Counted from the stretch's first letter, positions 46,470-55,450 are shown. The stretch: DNA of 64,000 nucleotides from Oculatella sp. LEGE 06141 (GCF_015207605.1 NZ_JADEWO010000004.1:186001-250000); one strand, 5' to 3'. A program made the numbers and translations. Notes: generated from the sequence alone by a model not told the origin.

Positions 46470-47276
46470 TAATCCGTTGCAAGCCGATATAACGAATGAA
46501 CGAGCGCTGATACTAACTATAAAGTCTAGAAACGTGCCCCTGAAGATACTCAACTGTCGCCACAGATCCCTGGAAGCAATGCGATTGAGCGATCGCTATC
46601 GTTGGGTGGCATGGAACAGAGTAGAATGCAGCTTATTTGGAAAAACGGGTGGAATCAGTTCCATTTCGACTGGGAGGATGTCTGAAAGGATGCAATAGTC
46701 TGCATCAATCTGGATTGGCTCCCTTAAATCCTCTCATTCTGGAGAACTTTAAGTCAGAATTAGCTCGGAAGTCTCCCCGGTTTGGGAAATTCAGGGGGCG
46801 GTTCGAGTGGGGCTTAGCACTGCTTAGACATCCTCTGAACGACCTGGTTAGATTCAATTACCGCTTCAGATGTAAGAATATCAACAACTGGGGTTAACGC
46901 CAAAGCGTTATGGCCAACCAATTATGGCGGCTGTAGCTATTTTTTCGTCATAAAAAGAGCAGCACCCGGTAAATGCTGATCCTAATCTACCGTGTCTTCT
47001 TGCCGACCAACCAGGCCAGTAACAATTCTGTGCGATCGCATTGTGCCACTGGCAAACCGATCCAGGCTGTAGCAATCGCGACGTGTCATGTGGATATGAG
47101 CAATGAACCGGACAAATGGCATGGCTCGATCGCCAGTCTGGCACGAAAGATGGCCTGTTCTTAGTTGCGTGAATTGCATGAACTGCTGCGATTGGGTCGA
47201 TATGATAAGAGCAGTTGTAGTCGTTTGTGACCTCGATCGCTTTTCGCCCTTTAACGCCCTTTAAACGGTGCTGCTC
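46470..47276. other. Long non-coding region with a dispersed repeat
   Basis: About 800 bases between divergent genes. It contains repeat copy 3 (46674-46836) and a tandem pair of CGCCCTTTAA at 47245-47264 just before the TM2 gene. No reading frame shows family similarity or a ribosome-binding site. Confidence 0.5.
46674..46836. repeat. MITE-like repeat, copy 3
   Basis: 163-bp element with inverted ends GAGGATGTCT (46674) and the complement AGACATCCTC ending near 46836. Its right half, GGCGGTTCGAGTGGGGCTTAGCACT to the end, is nearly identical to the right end of copy 1 at 8386-8426. The middle keeps GAATTAGCTCGGAAGTCTCC, matching GAATTGATTCGGGAGTCTCC in copy 1. No coding capacity. Confidence 0.7.
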
Positions 47277-47663
47277 ATGTTAAGTAAGCCAAAGGATCAA
47301 AAACTGGCTGCGGTCTTAGCCATTTCTGGCATTCTGATACCAGGACTCCATAAGTTCTATTTGGGACAGCCGATGTGGGGAATTTTCTACGTGCTGCTAT
47401 CCTGGACACCTGTACCCAAATTTGCCAGTGTAATTGAAGGCATCTGGTATTTGCTGCAAAGTTCCGATGAATTTAAGCGCAATTTTAATGCATCGGCTCC
47501 GCTGAGTGCGGCTTCGGTCTCTCCCGTGGAAGCCGTTGATCCGGCTCGGGTGGGAGCCGTGGCCGACGCGTTGCGCCAACTGGATACCTTGCGGCAAGAT
47601 GGGCTAATTTCAGAGTTTGAGTTTGAACAAAAGCGGCGGCAGTTGCTCGATCGCATCGTTTAA
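47277..47663 (+). CDS. TM2-domain protein with SHOCT tail
   Basis: 128 residues from the ATG at 47277. The N-terminal part has two membrane helices (KLAAVLAISGILIPGLHKFYLGQ and MWGIFYVLLSW) linked by the GLHKFYLGQ motif, as in TM2 proteins. The C-terminal VADALRQLDTLRQDGLISEFEFEQKRRQLL is a SHOCT-type short helical motif found at the ends of many proteins. A GTG nine bases upstream is an alternative start. The following HhH gene is on the same strand, 23 bp away, and the two probably share a transcript. Function unknown. Confidence 0.8.
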   Translation: MLSKPKDQKLAAVLAISGILIPGLHKFYLGQPMWGIFYVLLSWTPVPKFASVIEGIWYLLQSSDEFKRNFNASAPLSAASVSPVEAVDPARVGAVADALRQLDTLRQDGLISEFEFEQKRRQLLDRIV

Positions 47664-47686
47664 CCGAATCATCAAACAATTAAGTC

Positions 47687-48247
47687 ATGGCGTTGTCAGA
47701 CTGGTGGTCATCAGTAAATCGGTTGGGGACGGAGGTGAAGACGCAGCTTCACCCCATTCGATCGCGCATTTTGAACGATCCATACTATCGCTTGCAGTCT
47801 GTAGATGAAGTGCGGCTGGCGGCTGAATTAGGGATGCATCTTGATGTTAACCAGTCCAGTGTTGACGACTGGTTGCGGTTGCCGGGGATATCGATTCACC
47901 AGGCGCGATCGCTCGTTGCCTTAAGCCAGTCTGGTGTTTCGTTTCACTGTTTAGATGATTTGGCGGCAGCATTGAGCGTGCCAATCCAGCGGCTCAAACC
48001 CTTGGAACCACTGCTGCGGTTTTGCTATTACGACGCAGACAGCGTGTGTGCGGTTCAGCCCATCAACCCAAACACGGCCTCGGTGGAGCTGTTGACACGC
48101 ATTCCGGCGATCGATCTATTTTTGGCAAGGGCGATCGTGCAACATCGTCAAACAAACGGCAAGTACCGCAATCTGGCAGATTTGCAGCAGCGGTTGGCGC
48201 TGCCGGGAGGGTTGACGGCAGAGATCATGCACTATCTCTGCTTTTAG
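47687..48247 (+). CDS. Helix-hairpin-helix (ComEA-like) protein
   Basis: 186 residues. The final ~60 residues read INPNTASVELLTRIPAIDLF, then LARAIVQHRQTNGKYRNLADLQ, a ComEA-type helix-hairpin-helix that binds DNA backbone nonspecifically. A second, weaker unit is seen at LRLPGISIHQARSLVALSQSG. There is no signal peptide, unlike true ComEA, so a role in DNA uptake is unlikely; repair or binding is more probable. It follows the TM2 gene by 23 bp and converges on lepB. Confidence 0.82.
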   Translation: MALSDWWSSVNRLGTEVKTQLHPIRSRILNDPYYRLQSVDEVRLAAELGMHLDVNQSSVDDWLRLPGISIHQARSLVALSQSGVSFHCLDDLAAALSVPIQRLKPLEPLLRFCYYDADSVCAVQPINPNTASVELLTRIPAIDLFLARAIVQHRQTNGKYRNLADLQQRLALPGGLTAEIMHYLCF

Positions 48248-48283
48248 GAGCGGCGATCCAGCACTGTAGCTTTTATTGAGGCG

Positions 48284-48973
48284 TTAACCTGGCACCTTGA
48301 GCGGCATGGATGGGGCAACCAACGGTGTTTTTGTTTCGATCGCCCCAATGCGATTGGGACTCCAAAACCGAAAGACCGCCCGCCCAATGATGTTTTCTGC
48401 TGGCAAAAAGCCCCATACGTGCGAGTCATTACTGTTGTTGCGGTTGTCTCCCATCACGAAGAACTGCCCCTCTGGTACCGTTACCAAATTGAGTTCATAG
48501 GCCGGTGGTGCCGCAATATACGGTTCTATTAGCGGCTGCTGGTTGACATAAACCGTGCCATCTCGCACCTCGACGGTTTGCCCCGGTTGGCCGATAATGC
48601 GCTTAATGAATGCTTGATCGGTGGTGTAGCCAAATTCCTGGAGTCTGGCGGGTGGGTCAAATACAATGATGTCGCCCGCTTGCGGCGAACGGAAGCGGTA
48701 GGATAGCTTTTCGACCACCAGGCGATCGCCAATTTCCAGCGTTGGCATCATCGAGTCGGATGGAATGTAGCGCGGTTCGGCAATAAACAGCCGAATCACG
48801 ATCGCCAGCGTCAGGGCAATGCCAATAATTTGAATATTGTCTCGCTGTGCTGCCACTGTGTTGCGGCAGGATTTCCAGACGCGAGACATAAACGAATCGG
48901 TTTGAGGCGAAACGGGTGGAGCCGTATCCGGCGTTTGTTGAGACGAACCAGGATCTTGCTGTTTTAGAGTCAT
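48284..48973 (-). CDS. lepB: Signal peptidase I
   Basis: 229-residue inner-membrane serine protease that removes Sec and Tat signal peptides. The catalytic Ser74 lies in SDSMMPTL and Lys124 in AFIKRIIG, forming the Ser/Lys dyad; GDNRNNSNDSHVWGF is the conserved C-terminal box. One N-terminal membrane helix (IQIIGIALTLAIVIRLFIA) anchors it. The ATG at 48973 is chosen over an upstream TTG. Cyanobacteria usually have two copies, one essential for thylakoid protein maturation; which this is cannot be told. Confidence 0.95.
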   Translation of the reverse strand: MTLKQQDPGSSQQTPDTAPPVSPQTDSFMSRVWKSCRNTVAAQRDNIQIIGIALTLAIVIRLFIAEPRYIPSDSMMPTLEIGDRLVVEKLSYRFRSPQAGDIIVFDPPARLQEFGYTTDQAFIKRIIGQPGQTVEVRDGTVYVNQQPLIEPYIAAPPAYELNLVTVPEGQFFVMGDNRNNSNDSHVWGFLPAENIIGRAVFRFWSPNRIGAIETKTPLVAPSMPLKVPG

Positions 48974-49044
48974 AACCGAGAGATGAAACAAACGTAGATG
49001 GACCAGGCTTAGCGTCCATCCACGTTTGTCTATTTTGCCATGAT

Positions 49045-49749
49045 TTAGAAGGCGACAAATTTCTCGAAGCGAACCCGTTCGGGTTTGGCTCCCAAGGCCA
49101 GCACAAAGGTATGAATTTCATCAGGTCGCCGATCGACCCCGCAGATGTCAATCTCAAACTGAGATAGATCTAACGCCTGGTATGCTAGTTGCCGTTCGAT
49201 GCTGTCTCCGATCGCCTCAACATAGTGGAACGATCGCCAGTACTGAGTCAGCGATCGCCAGTAGTTGACATAGGGCAGGTGTTCCGTCGTTTCTGGATTC
49301 GACTGCACCAGCCACACCGGACGGCTAAATCCACTCTCTTTGAGCCAGTCAATTTGGCTCTTTAAAGGAGCAATGCCAGATCCCTCCGCAATGTATAGTC
49401 GGGGTCGGGTGGGCAATTGGTCGAGGGTCATGAGGCCGTATGGCCCTCGGGCTGCAATACGATCTCCTACGTTCAAATCTTGAAGATAAGCCGAACTCCA
49501 GCCCACACGAGAGACGCAAAGGTCTATCTCTGGGCATTGGGACGGAGATGAGGCGATCGAATAAATCTTTTTGAACTGTTGTCCTTCGCGTTCAAACACA
49601 GGCCAAATGGATTGACCGGGCAAAAAGGTGAACGTGGGCTGGTTCAAACGTAGCCGAATGGACTTGATGGTTGGCGTTAGCTGAACCGACTCCAATACCG
49701 TACCGATACAGTCCATCGCAGATGGACGTGATAAAACCAAGCTCTGCAT
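49045..49749 (-). CDS. FNR-like flavoprotein under cobalamin riboswitch control
   Basis: 234 residues of the ferredoxin-NADP-reductase superfamily. The FAD-binding motif KKIYSIASSP (RxYS-type), the pyridine-nucleotide motif YIAEGSGIAPLKSQ and the C-terminal CGVDRRPDEIHTFVLALG are in the usual order. No [2Fe-2S] domain or membrane segment, so it is a short cytosolic reductase. Translation starts at the ATG at 49749 after AAGGG; the apparent ATG at 49797 lies inside the riboswitch. Control by a B12 riboswitch suggests a role in corrinoid reduction or a B12-dependent pathway. That is inference; the donor and acceptor are unknown. Confidence 0.86.
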   Translation of the reverse strand: MQSLVLSRPSAMDCIGTVLESVQLTPTIKSIRLRLNQPTFTFLPGQSIWPVFEREGQQFKKIYSIASSPSQCPEIDLCVSRVGWSSAYLQDLNVGDRIAARGPYGLMTLDQLPTRPRLYIAEGSGIAPLKSQIDWLKESGFSRPVWLVQSNPETTEHLPYVNYWRSLTQYWRSFHYVEAIGDSIERQLAYQALDLSQFEIDICGVDRRPDEIHTFVLALGAKPERVRFEKFVAF

Positions 49750-49754
49750 AATTA

Positions 49755-49778
49755 ACCCTTGCCCGTGCATCGCGGGCA
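49755..49778 (-). promoter_or_regulatory. Hairpin next to the ribosome-binding site (riboswitch expression platform)
   Basis: TGCCCG / CGGGCA (49760-49765 and 49773-49778) with a 7-nt loop, followed at once by AAGGG and the ATG at 49749. It could occlude the ribosome-binding site or act with the aptamer to switch translation. No U-tract, so translational control is more likely than termination. Confidence 0.6.
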
Positions 49779-49793
49779 CTAATTCAGGACATT

Positions 49794-49963
49794 GCATCAG
49801 GCAGGCATTCTGACTTCTGGCAAAACCGAGCGCATTGCAAGACTGTAAAGCAGGCTCGTTCTACCATTCACAGTTGCGGCACAGTGCCGGATTTTCACCG
49901 GACTTTCCCTGGGCTGAACTCAATTCAACCTTACTTGGGCTGATCCCCCAAACAATCTGATGC
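49794..49963 (-). ncRNA. Cobalamin (B12) riboswitch
   Basis: Minus-strand RNA of about 170 nt with the conserved B12 box and core: GGGAAAGTCCGGTGAAAATCC, then GCCGCAACTGT and AGTCAGAATGCCTGCC. The ends GCATCAG (49957-49963) and CTGATGC (49794-49800) pair as P1. Elements are in the correct order and spacing for the cobalamin riboswitch family, which represses the downstream gene when adenosyl-, methyl- or aquacobalamin is bound. It controls the FNR-like gene. Confidence 0.93.
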
Positions 49964-50060
49964 GGCTCTGGCATTCTAGCCTGAATGGTGAACGGTTGAG
50001 GACACAGATTGAAATTAGGTAAAGCCGTATGCTGGTAAAGATGACTGGTCGTGGAGTTGA

Positions 50061-50255
50061 ATGGGTATGAGTACAGAGGTTTGGTATATCGTCAAACAGG
50101 ATGATGGTCATTGCCAAGTTGTTTCTAAAAGCCAGATAGACAGCAGCACTGCTCAATCTGAACCATCCGAACAATGGGGGCCATTTGCCTCTCAGGGGGA
50201 AGCGATCGCCCGTCGAGTGGGTCTGATTCGGGCTGGTAAATGCCAACCAATCTAA
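50061..50255 (+). CDS. Small conserved-looking protein, unknown function
   Basis: 64 residues, EVWYIVKQDDGHCQVVSKSQ then QWGPFASQGEAIARRVGLIR and a final KCQPI. The WYIVKQ and WGPF..EAIARRVGLIRAGKCQP pattern recurs, as I recall, in small uncharacterised cyanobacterial proteins. Two ATG codons six bases apart are possible; GGAG lies upstream of both. No partner gene; it is flanked by the riboswitch and a protease gene on the other strand. Function unknown. Confidence 0.68.
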   Translation: MGMSTEVWYIVKQDDGHCQVVSKSQIDSSTAQSEPSEQWGPFASQGEAIARRVGLIRAGKCQPI

Positions 50256-50348
50256 ATATCACTCATGCCAAAAAATCGTGGGTTCAGCACTACTGCTAAA
50301 CCCACGATTCACGCTCCCTAGCCCTGTTGGGTTGCTAATAGCTCTCTT

Positions 50349-51644
50349 CTATTGCGGTCTTGTTTCCGCCCGTCTGTTTTCTTGACTGGCTCTCACCTCT
50401 TGAGCCAGCACATCTAACGCTCTGGCATACTGCGGATCTTGAGGTGTGCCAACCTGGGTCAGGTCACGGGATAGCTGTTCTCGCTGTTCATCAGACAGTT
50501 CGATCATCACATCCGGCGCAATCCCCTCGTGGTTAATATCTCGTCCGCTGGGGGTGAGATATTTGGCAACGGTGACAGCCAATCCAGAACCATCGCCCAA
50601 TCCACGAACCGATTGGACTAACCCTTTCCCAAAGGTTTGCGTTCCAACGACCATCGCTCGCTTGTTGTCTTGCAAGGCTCCCGACAAAATTTCACTGGCA
50701 CTGGCAGAACCGCCATCGACCAGAACCACCAGCGGTCGTTCCGTTAGCGCTTGCCCGTTGGCACTTTCTTCATCCGAGACACCCTGGCGATCGACTGTTG
50801 ATACAATCACGCCATCTTCGAGCCACATACGAGCGATATCGATGCTGGCATAAAGCAACCCACCCGGATTAGAGCGCAAATCCAGGACATAGCCTGTAAT
50901 GTTTTCTTGCTCCAGGCTGTCGATAGCGGCCTTCATCTCTTCAGCCGCATTCGCGCTGAACTGGGTAAGGCGAATGTAGCCTATTCTGCCGTTGGGGCTA
51001 TCTTGCACTGAAAAGCGAACTGGATGAAGTTCAATCTGTGCCCGTCGCATGGGGAACTCTAGCTGGCGATCGCCCCGGCGAACGGTTAGCGTTACCTCAC
51101 TGCCAACGGGGCCGCGAATCAACGTGACTGCCTGATTCACATCCATCCCTTCCGTATCTTGACCGTCAATCTTGATGATGACATCCTGTGCCAAAATCCC
51201 GGCTTCAAACGCAGGCGTATCTTCAATCGGCGCAATAACCAGCAGTTCTTTTGTCTCTTCGTCTTGCGAAAGCTGAATTCCGACCCCGGTTAGCTCTCCC
51301 GACGTATCTATTTGCATGTTGCGGAACTCTTGCGGGTCCATAAACCGAGTGTATGGATCGTCAAGCTTTTCCAGCATTTCTCGAATTGCCGTGTAGGCTT
51401 CTTCCCGGTCAGTATAGGAGCGACCCAAATACTCGCGTCGAACGGCTTGCCAATCTACCTGATTGAAGGTAGCGTCTACGTAATTGCGATCGACAAGCTG
51501 CCAGACTTCATCCACTAGCTCCTTAGGACTTTCTTGAAAAAAAGCCTGCCCCTGAGACAAGTGCAAGCCTGCCCCCGTAACGGTGACTGTAGTAACCGCA
51601 ACAGCGGTTGCGCCAAGAACAAGTCCACGCTTCGTAATCGTCAT
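50349..51644 (-). CDS. Carboxy-terminal processing protease (S41), paralogue 1
   Basis: 431 residues. An N-terminal hydrophobic segment (GLVLGATAVAVTTVTVTGAG) suggests export or membrane anchoring. A PDZ domain follows (residues about 95-190, GVGIQLSQDEETKELLVIAP), then the S41 catalytic domain with YVLDLRSNPGGLLYASIDIA, the nucleophile Ser in DGGSASASEIL and the Lys in TFGKGLVQ. The family trims C-termini of exported proteins, including D1. This copy is probably the CtpB or CtpC type, since the second copy lies by petB. ATG at 51644 chosen over an upstream start; ispG is the next gene upstream on the same strand. Confidence 0.9.
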   Translation of the reverse strand: MTITKRGLVLGATAVAVTTVTVTGAGLHLSQGQAFFQESPKELVDEVWQLVDRNYVDATFNQVDWQAVRREYLGRSYTDREEAYTAIREMLEKLDDPYTRFMDPQEFRNMQIDTSGELTGVGIQLSQDEETKELLVIAPIEDTPAFEAGILAQDVIIKIDGQDTEGMDVNQAVTLIRGPVGSEVTLTVRRGDRQLEFPMRRAQIELHPVRFSVQDSPNGRIGYIRLTQFSANAAEEMKAAIDSLEQENITGYVLDLRSNPGGLLYASIDIARMWLEDGVIVSTVDRQGVSDEESANGQALTERPLVVLVDGGSASASEILSGALQDNKRAMVVGTQTFGKGLVQSVRGLGDGSGLAVTVAKYLTPSGRDINHEGIAPDVMIELSDEQREQLSRDLTQVGTPQDPQYARALDVLAQEVRASQENRRAETRPQ

Positions 51645-51756
51645 AGTCTGGTTAAGCCAAAGACAACAGTGTAGGGAGAGTACGCCCAATCTAACATAGC
51701 CTCATCCAGACGACAGATGAAAATCTGCCTAATTGCCGCTGGGTTTAAGCAAAACT

Positions 51757-52980
51757 TTAAGGTTCCACCCAACGACCGTCTGTCTTGATAAGATTAATCA
51801 ACTCCTCAACACCCTGATCTTCAGGCACCCGCTTGATTTCCTCTCTGCCCCGATACAGAGAAATGTAGCCAGGCTGCTTACCTACATAGCCATAATCGGC
51901 ATCTGCCATTTCGCCCGGCCCGTTCACGATGCAGCCCATAACGGCAATATCAAGCCCGGTGAGGTGCTTCGTAGCTTCCCGCACCTGGTGCAGCACGTCC
52001 TCCAGGTTAAACAGGGTTCGTCCACAGGAGGGACAGGCCACGTATTCCACCATCGTTTTCCGTAGCCCCAGTGCCTGTAAGATACTGTAGCAAACTGGAA
52101 TCTCTTTTTCAGGCGCTTCGGTCAACGATACGCGAATGGTATCGCCAATGCCTTCTGCCAGCAGGGTACCAATTCCGGCGGTTGATTTGATGCGGCCATA
52201 TTCCCCATCTCCGGCTTCTGTTACGCCCAGGTGCAGGGGATAGTCCATTCCCAGTGTGTCCATACGCTGAGCCATCAGGCGATAGGCGGCCAGCATTACG
52301 GGCACGCGAGACGCTTTCAGCGAAATGACCAGGTTGCGAAACTGAAGCGACTCACAAATGCGGATAAACTCCAGCGCCGATTCCACCATGCCTTCGGGCG
52401 TGTCGCCATAGGTGAACAGCATCCGTTCGGCTAACGAACCGTGGTTGACGCCAATCCGCATGGCTTTCCCCTGGTCGCGCAGGGAAATGACCAGAGGTTC
52501 TAGGGTGGCGCGAATTTTGTCGCCAATTTCGTCAAATTCGGACTGGGTGTATTCGGTGCGATCGCCTTTTGGTTTCTCAAACACGTACAGCCCTGGATTA
52601 ATCCGCACCTTATCAACATGGTTTGCCACCTCCAGGGCAATTTTCATGCCGTTGTGGTGTACATCTGCCACTAGAGGCACCGGCTGATAGGTGGCTGCTA
52701 GCTTCTGCTTAATGTCGCCCACTGCTTTCGCGTGAGCCAAACTGGGAACAGTGACGCGTACCAGTTCGCAGCCAATTTCATGCAGCCGACGGATGGCAGC
52801 GACCGCGCCGTCAACATCTAGCGTATCTTCGTTGATCATGGACTGAACGAGGACTGGATGCCCTCCGCCGATGGTGACGTTGCCCACGGGAACCGGGCGA
52901 GTTTTGCGGCGATGAATCGTCGGATCGGTAGAGAGAGAAAGCGTTGACGTGGCGGTGGCAGGAGTAGGAAGAGTCTGCAT
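51757..52980 (-). CDS. ispG: 4-hydroxy-3-methylbut-2-enyl diphosphate synthase
   Basis: 407-residue [4Fe-4S] enzyme of the MEP isoprenoid pathway; converts MEcPP to HMBPP using reduced ferredoxin in cyanobacteria. The N-terminus ([20 protein letters not shown]) and [18 protein letters not shown] are diagnostic. The three cluster cysteines are in [10 protein letters not shown] and [12 protein letters not shown] near the C-terminus. Length is normal for the cyanobacterial enzyme. The stop is followed after about 110 bp by an S41 protease gene on the same strand. Confidence 0.97.
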   Translation of the reverse strand: MQTLPTPATATSTLSLSTDPTIHRRKTRPVPVGNVTIGGGHPVLVQSMINEDTLDVDGAVAAIRRLHEIGCELVRVTVPSLAHAKAVGDIKQKLAATYQPVPLVADVHHNGMKIALEVANHVDKVRINPGLYVFEKPKGDRTEYTQSEFDEIGDKIRATLEPLVISLRDQGKAMRIGVNHGSLAERMLFTYGDTPEGMVESALEFIRICESLQFRNLVISLKASRVPVMLAAYRLMAQRMDTLGMDYPLHLGVTEAGDGEYGRIKSTAGIGTLLAEGIGDTIRVSLTEAPEKEIPVCYSILQALGLRKTMVEYVACPSCGRTLFNLEDVLHQVREATKHLTGLDIAVMGCIVNGPGEMADADYGYVGKQPGYISLYRGREEIKRVPEDQGVEELINLIKTDGRWVEP

Positions 52981-53222
52981 ACCCAGCGTTTCAGGATTTC
53001 AAAAGGGTTGGGTTTAATCGAAGAGAGAGTCTCTCTAGTTTCAGAGTGCCATAGATAGGGGTCGTTTGGGCGGAAAGTGCAATCTGAAACACATTTCTCT
53101 TCTGAAGATCAGTGCTGCTGTCAGAAGCGTTACAAAAATGTCCCTTGTAGTAGATGTAGACAACGGCAGCTGCGTTTTATTCTCTGCGTAGATTGTGATG
53201 GCCGGTATAAGGAGAAACTAAA

Positions 53223-54080
53223 ATGCCAATTGCTTTACGAGATGATGTCATGTACATCTTGCTCAAAAAGATTAGCGAGGGCGACAAGCCGAACCAGGGT
53301 GTGCATGAAGTGAATCTCACACCTGAAGATTTTGCTGGCAGACAGCTTAGTGAGTCAGATTTGCTCGGTCATTTAGATTACCTAAATCAGAAACAATATA
53401 TTGACGCCGAATTTACGGGTAACGCTTACGGTAATCAGGAAGATGTTCCCGATGCTGTGGCTCCTAAAGAGTTTGATGCTCGCATTGCAAACACGTTTGG
53501 CGCATCGGATGGCCCGCTCCCTCACCTGATTACCTTTAGCAAAGCTGAGCTGACGGATAAAGGTCGCAGAATGCTGGAAAAGATGGAGCAAGATCCGCCG
53601 CAAGCTTTGGGTAAAGGCCCTGCTGTACCCATTGTGACAGAGAGTATGCCTTTCCTGGAGAAGGTGATGGTAAAGGGCAATTTGGAAGATATTTTTGATG
53701 CTAGAGATGTAACCGAAGTAGTCTTCCGCACCATGCGTGACATGATGACAACTGAGGCATCTGATCGCGTTGCGTCTGAGTTGCACGAAGAAGCCTTGCC
53801 AACAGACGATAAAGCGTTACAAAACGAAGTGGCAGAGTTGTGGAAAGATACAAACCCCATTGTTAGCTTTCTAAGCCGAATTCGACCACCGCTCAAAATT
53901 AAGGCGGACACTTTTCTGTTTCGCATTAACCAGGAAGCAGGTTTGCCCAGAGGCGTAGCCCCTGAAGAGGCGATCACCGCTGTGTTTGCAGCCACTAAAG
54001 ATGAGCTGTCAGAGGAGCGAATCAAAGAAGTTGAAGGCTATTTGCCTGACAAGATTTTGCAACTGTGGAAAGATGCCTAA
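53223..54080 (+). CDS. DUF2267 protein with an N-terminal helical domain
   Basis: 285 residues. Residues 1-100 (MPIALRDDVMYILLKKISEG, LLGHLDYLNQKQYIDAEF) are helical and recall a winged-helix-like fold. The C-terminal ~120 residues match DUF2267: VVFRTMRDMMTTEASDRVASELHEE and FLFRINQEAGLPRGVAPEEA, then ITAVFAATKDELSEERIKEV. AAGGAGA precedes the ATG. DUF2267 function is unknown. No partner gene. It converges on the K+ channel gene. Confidence 0.8.
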   Translation: MPIALRDDVMYILLKKISEGDKPNQGVHEVNLTPEDFAGRQLSESDLLGHLDYLNQKQYIDAEFTGNAYGNQEDVPDAVAPKEFDARIANTFGASDGPLPHLITFSKAELTDKGRRMLEKMEQDPPQALGKGPAVPIVTESMPFLEKVMVKGNLEDIFDARDVTEVVFRTMRDMMTTEASDRVASELHEEALPTDDKALQNEVAELWKDTNPIVSFLSRIRPPLKIKADTFLFRINQEAGLPRGVAPEEAITAVFAATKDELSEERIKEVEGYLPDKILQLWKDA

Positions 54081-54121
54081 GCTTCAGTGACTGAGCCGTA
54101 GAAAATGCCATAGAAAACGAG

Positions 54122-54149
54122 ATTGCCCCTGGTACAAACTGGGGGCAAT
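54122..54149. terminator. Hairpin between convergent DUF2267 and channel genes
   Basis: Perfect 8-bp inverted repeat ATTGCCCC (54122-54129) / GGGGCAAT (54142-54149) with a 12-nt loop, between two converging genes. It lacks a clear T-run on either side, so termination strength is uncertain. Confidence 0.45.
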
Positions 54150-54258
54150 TGGTGTATGTCTTCTGTCCCGTTGAGATTGGAAATGCGATCGCCTACTTCA
54201 GTGAGTAAATCAAACCGGAACGAGTCCTTGCCTGCCCCTCCAGTCAGACCTGGATATC

Positions 54259-55314
54259 CTACGATTTGGCTCCTCGATACCGAAGCTGCCGCCGGATTTC
54301 AAACTGACGAACAAACTGGGGAATGTCGCCTCGATGCCCTAAAACAATGACGATGTCTCCCCCACGTAGAACAATTGAATGGCTGGGGTGCGTGACAGTC
54401 TTGCCATTACTTTGACGTAGAGCAACCACAACGAAAGTACCTTTGCCGCGCACTTCCAGGTCGCCAACGGTAGCTCCCACCAAAGCAGAAGCCTCTGGAA
54501 CCACTAGCTCATCAATCTGAACATCGATCTTTGCTAACAATTCATTCAAGCGGTTGCGCTCATCATCTTGATCCAAGAATTCAATCGTATTGGGATGCGT
54601 AATCAGGTTAGCCATTCGTAACCCGCTAATGGTGGCCGGTAGGACTACATGATCGGCTCCGGCTAACCGCAACTTATTTTCGGTGGATGGCAGTTCACCC
54701 CGTGATACAATCACTAACTTTGGATTCAACCCACGGGCAGTCAGCGTAATGAAAACATTGGTGGCATCATCTGGCAAAACCGTCGCCAGTACCTTGGCAT
54801 GTTCAATGCCCGTCGCTTCCAATGTTTCTTCATCCGTTGCATCGCCGTTATAAACGATGTAGTTCATTGATCCTGCCAGGGCAATGCGATCGCCATCGCT
54901 ATCAATCACAACAAACGGCTGGCGTGCTTCTACTAGCTTCCGCGCTAGCGTTTGCCCAATGCGACCAAACCCACAGATAATCACATGATCGCGCAAGCTT
55001 TCGATCTCTTTGCTTTTGCGATGGTGATCTAATGCTCGATCGATCTCACCTTCTGCCACCATTTGAATGAATCCTCCAACGGCATATACGACTGACGATG
55101 TCCCTGCAATGATGACCAACATGGTAAAAATCTTTAACGAGGGAGTGTCTAGCGGACGAACTTCACCATACCCAACCCCATAAACAGTGATGACTACCAT
55201 GTAAATTGCATCTAGCAATGTCCAACCGAATAGGGTATATCCCAGAACGGCTATGATCAGGGTAGTGACGAAAAAAACCAGACCAGTAAGGACGCGGCGG
55301 ATCGGACTCTGCAT
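54259..55314 (-). CDS. K+ channel with TrkA-N/TrkA-C (RCK) domains
   Basis: 351 residues. Two membrane helices flank a pore loop with TVYGVGYGE at residues 43-51, a variant of the TVGYGD selectivity filter. The cytosolic part begins after about 90 residues: RCK_N (HVIICGFGRIGQTLARKLVE, with a dinucleotide-binding pattern) and RCK_C (near residue 265, VDELVVPEASALVGATVG). These plans act as ligand-gated potassium channels, often opened by Ca2+ or nucleotides. The filter's Val and Glu replacements are unusual but occur in prokaryotes. Not obviously part of an operon. Confidence 0.87.
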   Translation of the reverse strand: MQSPIRRVLTGLVFFVTTLIIAVLGYTLFGWTLLDAIYMVVITVYGVGYGEVRPLDTPSLKIFTMLVIIAGTSSVVYAVGGFIQMVAEGEIDRALDHHRKSKEIESLRDHVIICGFGRIGQTLARKLVEARQPFVVIDSDGDRIALAGSMNYIVYNGDATDEETLEATGIEHAKVLATVLPDDATNVFITLTARGLNPKLVIVSRGELPSTENKLRLAGADHVVLPATISGLRMANLITHPNTIEFLDQDDERNRLNELLAKIDVQIDELVVPEASALVGATVGDLEVRGKGTFVVVALRQSNGKTVTHPSHSIVLRGGDIVIVLGHRGDIPQFVRQFEIRRQLRYRGAKS

Positions 55315-55450
55315 ACAAAAACGCTCGATAGTGCGAGCAAGATGGAGAGATGAGGCAAATATTCAGAGTTTGACGTCAGGTTCGCTCCTCTGTCTGCATA
55401 TGAAGTACTTTTAACGCTATGTTATTGCTGGCTGCAATCGTAGCGGCGAA

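Noticed and set aside
46908-47179. Short minus-strand frames between repeat copy 3 and the TM2 gene
   Set aside because: Two overlapping frames, no ribosome-binding site and unusual composition; no gene called.
49749-49797. Upstream start (MQCPEL...) for the FNR-like gene
   Set aside because: It lies in riboswitch stem P1 and lacks a ribosome-binding site, while the ATG at 49749 has AAGGG.
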